A stretch of DNA of 9,290 nucleotides from an uncultured Prevotella sp. (lineage in GTDB: Bacteria > Bacteroidota > Bacteroidia > Bacteroidales > Bacteroidaceae), in contig USCM01000059.1 of the NCBI GenBank assembly GCA_900553155.1, positions 1-9,290 of the forward strand. Direction: 5' to 3'. The notes beneath the pieces are model-generated. The model saw nothing but the letters and a program-made list of their open reading frames with translations. It was not told the origin of the DNA and searched no databases. Shown piece by piece: positions 1 through 7,000 of the stretch. Position 1 is the first letter of the stretch. Each line of letters starts with the position of its first letter. The position numbers were made by a program, and so were the translations under genes.

Positions 1-201
1 CACATCACCAGACAGTGCACCCGCTTCATCAAGAGTCATCGCGGTCTCCTTGACAACGGGAAGGTCTGGCCAAGTAGCCACCTCATTGTGGTAGCCGAAA
101 ATCACGCTCTCAACGACACCACCCATATTGTCCTGGGCATCACACTCCAGAGCGGGATCGATGTCGGCGAGCTCGTAGCACTTTTTAGTATTTGCAGCCA
201 T
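1..201 (-). CDS. Partial gene after the capsid gene, hypothetical virion protein
   Basis: An open frame starts with ATG at 201 and stays open for 67 codons to the left edge of the window, so the C-terminus is missing. The protein begins MAANTKKCYELADIDPAL and is acidic, with no signal peptide or membrane segment. I do not recognise the family. The start lies 26 bp after the stop of the capsid gene on the same strand, with an AT-rich leader and no Shine-Dalgarno sequence, so it very probably belongs to the same late transcription unit. In HK97-like head modules this position is commonly occupied by a head decoration, neck/connector or tail-tube protein; that role is inferred from position only. 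Confidence 0.65.
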   Translation of the reverse strand, partial: MAANTKKCYELADIDPALECDAQDNMGGVVESVIFGYHNEVATWPDLPVVKETAMTLDEAGALSGDV

Positions 202-227
202 ACATTATATATTATAAGGTGAAACAA

Positions 228-1216
228 TTAAACGTCAGCAGGATCGACTGGCTGATCGTTGCAGCAGAATATCTCTCTGCGGAATGTAGTGAACTGAGTA
301 CCGAAGACGTACTTGCCGAGAGCCTTGAACATGTAGTCAGCCGGCACCGCACGCAGCTTGCGCATATCGCTCTGCTTGTCCATACCATAGACAACGTTGC
401 TCTGAAGGGTCAGCATAGAGAATGATGATTCGTCGGGTATACCAGGGCAGCGTACAATTTCGCACATACCCTTAGTGCCGTATAGAGTCTGTGCTTGGTC
501 TCGTCAGGAGACTGGCCAGGCTCATGCACATTAGGATGCTCATCTGCGAACCAATCATCGTACATATCGCCCACGGCGAAAGGAATGTACATCTTAGACT
601 TCTGGTTGCGGAACAGCTCAGGCATATGTCGCCACATCGAGAGCATCTTGTCGCCCACATCGGCACGAGTAAACTTGCCCGTAGCTACGAGGTTGCCTTT
701 CTCGGCGTCAATGGTCTTATCAGCCTTAGCATTCTTGATGTGAACACCGAGACCGTCAAACGAATCTTTCAGATCAGTCTTGGCTCCAGTCTCGTCATAC
801 TTAGCAGTCCAGATACAAGGTAGAAGATCTTCTGAAGCCTGCTGCAGAATGCGGTTGATAAGCCAAATCTCGAAAGGATGCTTGGCAATCTCAAGAGCAC
901 CACGTACCTCTGTGATATAAGTACGACGATAACGCTCAGGCTCATCAAGAATTTCGACAACGCATGGATGCACCTTAAGAGTACGGTTGCCAAATGAACC
1001 GATGTTCTTCTGATCTTTAAAAACACCAGTGTATCTAGATGATACCGACTTGAAGTAAGCCTCAGTAAAAGTGTAAGAGTCAGTAATACCCACCATAGGG
1101 CTCATGTGACGCAGCATAGCGTCAGCAGCCTGATGGTCGATAGCAAGAATCTGCTTGCTATGCGCCTTCACCGCGGTATTGACGGCGGTGATATCAATAG
1201 GATCATTAAAATTCAT
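228..1216 (-). CDS. Probable HK97-type major capsid protein, frame broken once
   Basis: This should be the shell subunit of the phage head. The first 241 residues read from ATG at 1216; the natural continuation (residues YGTKGMCEIVRCPG onward, ending PADV at the TAA at 228) lies in the -1 frame. Read without correction, the first frame runs into an unlike tail and stops at 410 after 268 residues. Joined, the protein is about 329 residues, normal for an HK97-fold capsid protein. The assignment rests on length, absence of other domains, a long helix-like segment near residues 101-130, and above all position: 19 bp after a protease-scaffold gene. No sequence motif proves the fold. No Shine-Dalgarno sequence precedes the start. 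The break may be a sequencing or assembly error, a true mutation, or less likely programmed frameshifting. Confidence 0.7.
468..503 (-). other. Frame break within the capsid gene
   Basis: The first frame is coherent through ...SPDETK (lysine codon 496-494), and the second frame becomes coherent as QTLYGTKGM from about 491. The second frame has a stop at 506-504, so the switch must lie downstream of that. Joining them needs a -1 shift, or one base restored, near 494. The local bases (ACC AAG CAC) do not form an X XXY YYZ slippery heptamer and I see no strong downstream stem, so a lost base explains the data better than programmed frameshifting. Confidence 0.7.
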
Positions 1217-1235
1217 ATATTATACCAATTTAGGA

Positions 1236-1592
1236 TTATTCGTCGTAGAAGTTGTTGATAGGATCTTTGCGGATGTCAGCATACTCGTCAACTGGCTCTT
1301 GCCGTGTAGCAGGTGCTGGGGTGGCAGTAGCCGGAATCTTGTCAAACATCTGCTTGATTTTTGAAATCTTAGCGTCTACACCCTCGATGTTCTTCACTTC
1401 GTCAGAGAACTCATCGAGTTTATCAGTGAACTGCTTCTCAAGGTTGCCATGATTCTCGACCTTGCCCTGCAGCTCAACGAGTTTGTCTTCGATAACCTGG
1501 ATCTGATTAGTTGTGAGCACGACCTTAGAGTCGTTCTCGTCAAGACCCTCGACATTGAGAAGGGTGTTGACATTAATAAACTTTTTATTCAT
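1236..1592 (-). CDS. Possible internal start giving free scaffold protein
   Basis: Met231 of the protease-scaffold gene (codon 1592-1590) directly follows a TTTT threonine linker and begins MNKKFINVNTLLNVEGL, exactly at the domain border. The bases before it are A/C-rich (CAACAACAACGACA), resembling the unstructured leaders favoured by Bacteroidota ribosomes. Initiation here would give a 118-residue scaffold in the same frame, like the nested C/Nu3 arrangement of phage lambda. This is inferred from the domain border and leader composition; a plain linker is the alternative. Confidence 0.35.
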   Translation of the reverse strand: MNKKFINVNTLLNVEGLDENDSKVVLTTNQIQVIEDKLVELQGKVENHGNLEKQFTDKLDEFSDEVKNIEGVDAKISKIKQMFDKIPATATPAPATRQEPVDEYADIRKDPINNFYDE

Positions 1593-2282
1593 TGTCGTTG
1601 TTGTTGGAGGTTGATTAAATGTTGAATTATCGCCTTTTGTCAAGCCGAGCATCTCTCCGAGCTTCTGAAAGAACGAACGCTCGTCGGATAGCCCGCCGTC
1701 CTCAGGAATAGGAATGGCGCAGTTGCGGAAAGCACTGAGCATCTCGTTGGCAGCCTTGGCAGGTGCCTTCTCGTTGATAATCTCGTCGATAAGGCCATAG
1801 TCTTGACACTCTTGAGCAGTGAGCCATGGATGCGCCTTCATCACAGTAAGCATATCTTCAGTAGAGCGTTTGCCACGTGAGGCATACTTGCCCGCAATGA
1901 TGCGGTCGATGTTCTCAAGATGCTTGATGTCTTCGGCATTTGCCACTCCCATCTGTTTGAGTTGGTCAGCATTCATGCTCTGCCAGTAGAACACCTCCTT
2001 CGACGAACAATGCACATAAAGCATACAGTCGGAATACATCTTGATATTCTTTGCACCGAAGAGCCATGTCGCGGCCGAAGCGTTGAACGAGTCGTGAATA
2101 AGGGTCACGTCGCCATGCTCGGCGAAAGCGTGTGAGATTTGCACCGCAGAAGCGACATCGCCACCAGGCGAAGCCATGCGCACGGTCACTGGCTTGCCCT
2201 TGTTGTCGCCCAGGAACTGGTTGACTCGCCACACAGTGTAGCTCGAAATCTCGCCATTAATACGTAAAACATTATTAGCCAT
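1236..2282 (-). CDS. ClpP-type prohead protease fused to scaffold domain
   Basis: This protein should form the inner core of the prohead and cut itself and the scaffold away during maturation. Residues 1-170 match the ClpP/phage-protease fold: ASPGGDVASA (38-46) is the glycine-rich oxyanion loop, SFNASAATW (65-73) places the nucleophile at Ser69, and MLYVH gives the catalytic His91; WLTAQECQDYGLIDEI (153-168) is the typical closing segment. Where E. coli ClpP has its third catalytic residue (Asp171, just before this segment), this protein has His151. Residues 231-315 are charged and helical, probably coiled coil, followed by a Pro/Ala/Thr linker and an acidic tail, as expected of scaffold. 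At 348 residues it fits known protease-scaffold fusions. The gene is followed 19 bp later by the capsid gene and preceded by a terminator and a possible promoter. Confidence 0.85.
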   Translation of the reverse strand: MANNVLRINGEISSYTVWRVNQFLGDNKGKPVTVRMASPGGDVASAVQISHAFAEHGDVTLIHDSFNASAATWLFGAKNIKMYSDCMLYVHCSSKEVFYWQSMNADQLKQMGVANAEDIKHLENIDRIIAGKYASRGKRSTEDMLTVMKAHPWLTAQECQDYGLIDEIINEKAPAKAANEMLSAFRNCAIPIPEDGGLSDERSFFQKLGEMLGLTKGDNSTFNQPPTTTTMNKKFINVNTLLNVEGLDENDSKVVLTTNQIQVIEDKLVELQGKVENHGNLEKQFTDKLDEFSDEVKNIEGVDAKISKIKQMFDKIPATATPAPATRQEPVDEYADIRKDPINNFYDE

Positions 2283-2310
2283 AAAATCTATAGATATATG
2301 AGTGATATGG

Positions 2311-2318
2311 CAAAATTA
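2311..2318 (-). promoter_or_regulatory. Possible -7 promoter box for the head module
   Basis: On the minus strand these bases read TAATTTTG, matching the Bacteroides -7 consensus TAnnTTTG. The box lies after the terminator at 2330-2357 and about 28 bp before the start of the protease-scaffold gene, a sensible place for a late promoter. No TTTG is found at the -33 distance, so it would be a weak or activated promoter. Confidence 0.35.
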
Positions 2319-2329
2319 GAGAAATAAAA

Positions 2330-2357
2330 GCCCCATACCTTAGACGAGGTACGGGGC
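2330..2357 (-). terminator. Rho-independent terminator after the 162-residue gene
   Basis: On the minus strand an 11-bp stem (GCCCCGTACCT against AGGTATGGGGC, one G-U pair) encloses a six-base loop and is followed by TTTTATTT. On the plus strand the same position is an A-C mismatch and no T-run follows, so the element works for minus-strand transcription. It begins about 20 bases after the stop of the gene at 2378 and separates it from the head module. Confidence 0.85.
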
Positions 2358-2377
2358 AATCAGACTGAATAAGCGAC

Positions 2378-2866
2378 TTATATGTGTTTCAGATCATCCA
2401 TATCAATAATAAGAGAAGGAGCAGGCTGGCTGCCAGAGAATGTGAACGACGAGCCGTTGAGCGAGGTGTAGGAGTCGCCCGTAGTCTTCTCGCAAGCAAA
2501 GCTCAAGGGTACCTCTACCGAGCCAGAGAGATGCACAATGCCATTGTGGTCTTGCGAAAGCACAAGCCACTCGCCACGCTCAAGCACCTCGATAAGCTGT
2601 GACACCTCATATCGAAGCTTCGGAATGACACCTTCAATAGAAACCTGCCAATAATCACCCCCGTCAGCAGTCGATTTCTGCTCGTCGAATACAAACGAGC
2701 GGTCGGGGTAAACCGGGATGGCAACAATGTTGTCACGTGTCTTCATCTCAACATAATGTCTGCCGCTCCGATAGTCGTGGCGAACTCGTAGCAAGTCATT
2801 AGGAGGAAAGGCGTATATCTCCGCCAGTCCTCCTATGTTGTTGTGGTCAAAATTAATCTCTTTCAT
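2378..2866 (-). CDS. Conserved-hypothetical-type phage protein, 162 residues
   Basis: I do not recognise a characterised family. The ATG at 2866 is chosen over the upstream ATG at 3070 because the longer frame would overlap the preceding gene by about 200 bases, while the chosen start overlaps its stop by only 14 bases, a typical coupled junction. The protein starts MKEINFDHNNIGGLAEIYAF and has alternating hydrophobic and polar stretches suggesting a beta-rich fold, with no membrane segment, signal peptide or metal motif. The C-terminal third is rich in serine and glycine (SLNGSSFTFSGSQPAPS) and ends DMDDLKHI. A terminator follows directly, so it is the last gene of its unit. Its place before the head genes would suit a virion or assembly protein, but this is a guess. 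Confidence 0.75.
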   Translation of the reverse strand: MKEINFDHNNIGGLAEIYAFPPNDLLRVRHDYRSGRHYVEMKTRDNIVAIPVYPDRSFVFDEQKSTADGGDYWQVSIEGVIPKLRYEVSQLIEVLERGEWLVLSQDHNGIVHLSGSVEVPLSFACEKTTGDSYTSLNGSSFTFSGSQPAPSLIIDMDDLKHI

Positions 2867-3440
2867 ACTCTTCTTTGCCTTGTTCTGTAATGTGTCCGCT
2901 TTTGGACAGAACTGCCCAACATTTTTGCTCCATTTTCTTGCAAATTTTCTCAAAATCGACATCGCCATTGATTTTAGCGTTGCGTTGCAGCTCTTTGCGT
3001 ATGGAGTCGGTATCCCAATCATTCTCGGTGATACCCGTAGCTTTGCGGAATCGTTTGATGCGTTCAGCAATGGACATACCCGTCACTGACAACATAGCAC
3101 TATAAGTGTGCAGCACCTGCTTAACTTCACGCTCAAGCCTTGAGTTGAAGTGCAGCGTCTCTGTTGGCGAGAGCATCCAGCCATAGCGGTTGAAGGTGTC
3201 CATACTAATCTCAATTGCCACCTGTGTAGTATATCTGCCACGTACACTATTGTCGCGTCTTGCCTCGCCACGTATGAGCCTACGTCTGAAATCTTCGGCA
3301 AGTTCGCGGTTCGGTGACAAATTTACCAATTCTGCCCAATTATCATCGGGACTGTTGTAGTTGGCAAGCAGCCAACGCTTGACATAACCTTTACAGGGCA
3401 TCCAGACCGCCATGCGGTCCTTGTTTGAATGTTTTGCCAT
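2853..3440 (-). CDS. Basic hypothetical protein next to the putative origin, 195 residues
   Basis: A well-formed frame starts MAKHSNKDRMAVWMPCKGYV at 3440, just after an AT-rich leader, and ends at a TAA that overlaps the next start by 14 bases. It looks like a family shared among Bacteroidota phages and islands, but I cannot attach a function. Visible traits: a conserved-looking aromatic N-terminus (residues 11-36), a strongly basic stretch (RRRLIRGEARRDNSVRGRY, 52-70) and a helix-rich C-terminal half with segments such as SIAERIKRFRKATGITENDW (123-142) that could form a helix-turn-helix-like unit. It is the first gene after the repeat-rich gap, so an origin-binding or replication-associated role is possible; the basic charge fits nucleic-acid binding but does not prove it. 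Confidence 0.8.
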   Translation of the reverse strand: MAKHSNKDRMAVWMPCKGYVKRWLLANYNSPDDNWAELVNLSPNRELAEDFRRRLIRGEARRDNSVRGRYTTQVAIEISMDTFNRYGWMLSPTETLHFNSRLEREVKQVLHTYSAMLSVTGMSIAERIKRFRKATGITENDWDTDSIRKELQRNAKINGDVDFEKICKKMEQKCWAVLSKSGHITEQGKEEYERD

Positions 3441-3533
3441 ATATATTTAATGTTTTTAATTGTCTATGTAAGATAATGAGGGTTTACAGGTAAATGTGAA
3501 ATTTAATTTTAGTTTATAGGATGGTGTATTTTA

Positions 3534-3559
3534 GCGTCCAACCGACCAACCATCCAACC
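3534..3559. repeat. Left arm of 26-bp inverted repeat (three CCAACC boxes)
   Basis: The arm begins GCGTCCAACC and carries three CCAACC boxes with starts exactly 8 bp apart (3538, 3546, 3554). Its reverse complement matches 3835-3860 at 25 of 26 bases; the single difference is A at 3552 against the G expected from the right arm. Confidence 0.9.
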
Positions 3560-3598
3560 AACACAATATATATATTGATTATCAGCGAGTTACACGTT

Positions 3599-3618
3599 GG
3601 TTGGTATGTAAACCAACC
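3599..3618. repeat. Small hairpin made from facing GGTTGG and CCAACC boxes
   Basis: GGTTGGT and ACCAACC form a 7-bp stem around a six-base loop (ATGTAA). It is the only place in the left half of the repeat region where a box is reversed, and further overlapping CCAACC boxes (3618, 3622) follow immediately. Confidence 0.6.
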
Positions 3619-3683
3619 CAACCAACCAGACCAACCACTGCAATTTAGCCAATCTGCAGCACACAGGTAGAGACTACTCACAA

Positions 3684-3751
3684 CCAACCGTTGGAAACCC
3701 ACAACCAACCACGACCAACCAAAAGCACCTAACAACCAACCATAACCAACC
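3684..3751. repeat. Inner CCAACC boxes at helical spacing
   Basis: Five boxes in one orientation start at 3684, 3705, 3715, 3736 and 3746, spaced 21, 10, 21 and 10 bp. These are two and one turns of B-DNA, so a protein bound at each box would lie on one face of the helix. A degenerate sixth copy, CCAACT, starts at 3755. Confidence 0.75.
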
Positions 3752-3756
3752 ACTCC

Positions 3757-3830
3757 AACTATACTACTATTACTACTTAACTAACTTATTACTAACTACT
3801 TACATATATTTGTAGATTTTGAAAAGTTTG
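3757..3830. other. AT-rich tract, candidate DNA unwinding element
   Basis: This stretch has very few G or C bases and is built of short TACTA/TAACTA-like units. On the minus strand it reads as runs of TAG and TAA trinucleotides (for example TAGTAATAGTAGTAT at 3762-3776), resembling the DnaA-trio pattern of bacterial origins. It lies between the phased boxes and the right inverted-repeat arm. A TATATTTG match to the -7 promoter consensus (plus strand, 3805-3812) occurs here, but without a -33 partner. Confidence 0.5.
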
Positions 3831-3834
3831 CCAC

Positions 3835-3860
3835 GGTTGGACGGTTGGTCGGTTGGACGC
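3835..3860. repeat. Right arm of 26-bp inverted repeat (three GGTTGG boxes)
   Basis: Three GGTTGG boxes start at 3835, 3843 and 3851, again exactly 8 bp apart, and the arm ends GGACGC. It mirrors 3534-3559 with one mismatch. The end of the arm also begins a small stem, GACGC (3856-3860) with GCGTC (3869-3873). Confidence 0.9.
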
Positions 3861-3939
3861 ATTTTTGGGCGTCTGAGAATTTCAAAACTTCGTTTTAATC
3901 TCTTCTCTTTTTAATTGGGGTGTTCGGGGAAACGCAAAC

Positions 3940-3971
3940 GACGGACAAGTGCCTCACGGCACCTGCCCGTC
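3940..3971 (-). terminator. Strong hairpin after the primase gene, possible terminator
   Basis: On the minus strand a 14-bp stem with two G-U pairs (GACGGGCAGGTGCC against GGCACTTGTCCGTC) closes a four-base loop. On the plus strand both G-U pairs become A-C mismatches, so the structure is built for minus-strand RNA, which here is transcription leaving the primase gene about 80 bases upstream. The bases that follow (GTTTGCGTTTCCCC) contain no clean T-run, so it may be an imperfect terminator, a 3'-end stabiliser or an RNA element of the origin. Confidence 0.5.
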
Positions 3972-4010
3972 TGACGCTTATTACAATCTGACATTGTCAT
4001 TCTGATATGT

Positions 4011-4046
4011 TTTGCCGCTTGCGAAACAAATGCTTTGCCGCTTGCG
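4011..4046. repeat. 13-bp direct repeat beside the primase stop codon
   Basis: TTTGCCGCTTGCG occurs at 4011-4023 and again at 4034-4046, offset by 23 bp, just downstream of the primase stop. The copies are identical. Function unknown; a protein-binding pair or a small duplication scar are both possible. Confidence 0.6.
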
Positions 4047-4053
4047 TTGCCTG

Positions 4054-7000
4054 CTAAAATGGTCGAGTATCCTCTTCAATCTCTGTGGCATGCTCGAAGT
4101 CAATGCCCATGAATTGCTGAAGTATGTTGTAGTCGAGTACCACGGCCGAAGTCTGTTTAGACTTCTTCTGCATCTTAATAACCATAGTGTCGTCGGGGTC
4201 CATCTCCGTCATTGTCGACGGGTTGATCTTGTGAGGCGGAGTGCGCATGGTGCGGACCTCCTCCTCCCAAATAAACTTCTTGTTGCTCACATCGCCGATG
4301 TATGCCGGGTGCGACTTGAGATTGACCAAGAGCGTAGTAAGTGTCAGAGGCTTCTCATCGCCCTTCATGGCTGTAAGATAGTGCTTGTGTACGTTGGTGA
4401 GGTTCATGTACATAACCTTCTGGCCTTCGGCAATAGGCTTAACCACGCCGCCCTTAAGAGTCACCTTGTCAGGCTCATCGATGGTAAAGTCACGGCCAAT
4501 CTTCAGAGTACCCTTGTCAACGAGGAAGTCCAAAGTGCCAAAGAATGTGGCGAGTTTATCGCTCTTGGCCAACATCTCGCACTGGTGCCGCACCTTCTTG
4601 ACAGCAAGCTCGAAGAACTCGTCATAGCTGAATGGCAGCTTAAGGTGTGCGGCATCGTTGATGAGCAACCGGCACGTGGCAAGGAACATTGACACCGTGC
4701 CAATAATACGGCTCTGGTCGCCACTACGGCCCGACATGCCGGCAAGAGCGTCTTGCAGCTCCTTGCGCGACTGCTCCATGTACGCTATGAAGTGCGACCG
4801 GAACAGAGGGCGCAACTTCTGCACCTCGACAAGCAGATAGCTTAACCCCTCCTTCTCGTATCCCTTCAGTTCTTTGAAAATGCGCTGCGCTTCTTGGTCG
4901 CCAGAGAAGTTGTGCGCCGGAACCTCGCACAGCACGACACGGTTAGACAGGGCGTTGTCGTCGCGCTGTGGTGCCTCTTGGCCAAGAAGTATGATCGAGG
5001 CATTGACCTTAGATGTCTCGATGTCGTTGCCTGTAGCCGAGCGACGCTTCTGCTTGCCGTCGCCGTCATAGGTCACAGCCTTAAGACCTTGGAACTTCTG
5101 GTCGCTAATCTCCTCGTCGTTGTACTCCTCGAATATGCACGGAACGTCACGAAAACGCTCAAGGATAGAGAAGAAGGCAGCATCCGATATTTGGTTAAGG
5201 TTGCTCGATGGAGCAGATGGAACCTCGTATAGAGCACGAATGCTCTGTGCTATCTGCGACTTACCTGAGGAAGTCTGGCCAATGAAGAATATCGCCGTGA
5301 AGTTGCCGATTACCGGATAGAGGTCAGAACGGAACCCACATAATATAGAGTAGATGATGGCCCACTTTCCATTATCCTCGATGCGGTAGACTCTGTTCAT
5401 TAGGTCAGCCCACTCAGCGAACGTGATGCGTCTCGACTCCGGCACATCGATGTAGCGCAGATGTCTGTCTTGCTCGAATATGTCAGAGTCGGAGCGGTCG
5501 TAGGCATATATCTCAGAGTAGGCTGGCGAGTAGAAGAGATCACCCCCATGCTCCACCAGTCCAAGGTTGTCTACCTTCTTGATTTCAAAATCCCCTTTTT
5601 CGTTTCGGTGGAAAATGGCGTTAGACCAGGCAAAGAAGTCCTCCTTCTGCTGTCCGAACGTGCGCAGCTGAAAACACGTCTTGAACTGGTGCGACATCCA
5701 CGTCCATATCTTGTCGTAATGCTTGATGTTGCCGTTCTCGAAGTTATAGGCACCCTCATTCACCAGGGCAGCACGGAACGTCGCCATATTAGCGAACACA
5801 GACGACTTCCACTCCACATACTTAGCCTTGCGAATCTCCGGCGCCATAGAGGTTATCTTGACAATACGCTTGTTAAGCTCCGGATCTTTGTCGTAGACAT
5901 GGAGCAGCGGTGTCATGAAGAAGTCGCACACACGGCCATAGCCTCCGGAATCGTTCTTGAACATATAGCATACCGGCTCATTCTTGCTTTTTGAAAGCAA
6001 CGGATAGAAGCCGTACCGTGACAACATACGCTTGTACTCCTCATTATCCTCAACATAATCGGGCAGAGTGTTACCATCAACATCAGCAACATCATCGAGG
6101 TTCTCGCGCTCTGCCTCCACCTTGTTCTTCGACCGCTTTCGCGTGATGTAAGGCTTGACGATATCCTTCAGAGCCTTCTCCGAAGGGAGGTATAAGGTTT
6201 TCGACCAATCCTTCATCGAGCGGGTACGAGTCACCTCTGTTGCCTCGGCAATCATCTCGGCAATGCGGTCGAGGTATTTGTCCATAACGTTTGTTGTAGG
6301 CGATTCGTTACGAATCGTATCGCCATACAAATCGACATACCACTGAATGAAACCAACAGTACTATCGCATGTCTCCACGTCAATGTTAAACCCGGCTCTG
6401 AACAGCTGCTTGAGTGTCAGTATCTCGTCATTCTCAGTCTTGTCGTTAAGCTCTTCGTCGGGTGATGCAATCACCACCGAGTTGTCGAGCTGTCGCAATG
6501 TTTGCACATCGCTCTCCTCCGGACAACCACGGAAGAAAACAACCGGACGCTCACCTATACCCTCCTCGAACTCACGCCATGACGACGTAAGCCGTATCTT
6601 GTCGTTGTCTTTGTTGTATATCTCCTTTGCCTCCTCGATGCCACAAAAACCACTCTTAGGCTCCTCATGTCGCTTGACACCCGACATAGCCTGGCGCAAC
6701 TTCGGCATGAGTTGGGCCGATGAAGTCTCAATAAGCTTGGCAAGCGACCGCATATAGTCGTTGCGCATTGACTCTTCGGAGACATGGGCAATGGCGCCGA
6801 CTATGGTCTTCAGGGCAGCCTCTCGCCCAGGCTCGTCAGCTGCAGGGCGATAGAGTTTTTCGTAAAGGTAAGTGACAAACCCCATCTCCATCGACTTCAT
6901 CTTCTCGCGTATCTGTCCAGTGTTGGCGCGTGCAAAGTCGTCGGGGTCTTGACCCTCAGGCAGCATGACACAACGCACATTAATGCCAGCGTCGAGCAAT

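Larger units (their letters stand above)
3441..4053. other. Repeat-rich non-coding region, putative replication origin
   Basis: No credible gene lies in these 613 bases. From 3534 to 3860 there are 16 copies of CCAACC or its complement (12 CCAACC: 3538, 3546, 3554, 3613, 3618, 3622, 3631, 3684, 3705, 3715, 3736, 3746; 4 GGTTGG: 3599, 3835, 3843, 3851). The outer triplets form a long inverted repeat, and an AT-rich tract lies between the inner boxes and the right arm. Iteron-like boxes plus an AT-rich unwinding zone beside a primase-helicase gene are the usual marks of a phage or plasmid origin. It could instead be a dense operator array for the gene starting at 3440. The stretch 3441-3533 is AT-rich leader with no clear -7 box for that gene. 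Confidence 0.55.

Noticed and set aside
468..503. Programmed ribosomal frameshift in the capsid gene
   Set aside because: No X XXY YYZ slippery heptamer and no clear stimulatory stem; kept only as a minor alternative to a lost base.
2378..3070. Longer version of the 162-residue protein starting at 3070
   Set aside because: The extra 68 residues would overlap the upstream 195-residue gene by about 200 bases, while the later start gives a normal 14-bp coupled overlap.
3514..3753. A 79-codon minus-strand frame rich in Trp, Gly, Leu and Val
   Set aside because: Its composition follows directly from translating the GGTTGG boxes; it has no family resemblance and no proper leader.
3805..3812. Plus-strand promoter for a small RNA across the right arm and hairpin
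   Set aside because: TATATTTG fits the -7 consensus but sits in an AT-rich tract where chance matches are likely, and no -33 box or clear transcript end accompanies it.
3534..3860. CRISPR array or telomere-like repeat
   Set aside because: The repeated unit is only 6 bp, spacers are short and irregular, copies occur in both orientations, and no cas genes or long tandem runs are present.
4011..4046. Integration attachment site
   Set aside because: No integrase, recombinase or tRNA end is present, and the repeats are close together inside the element.
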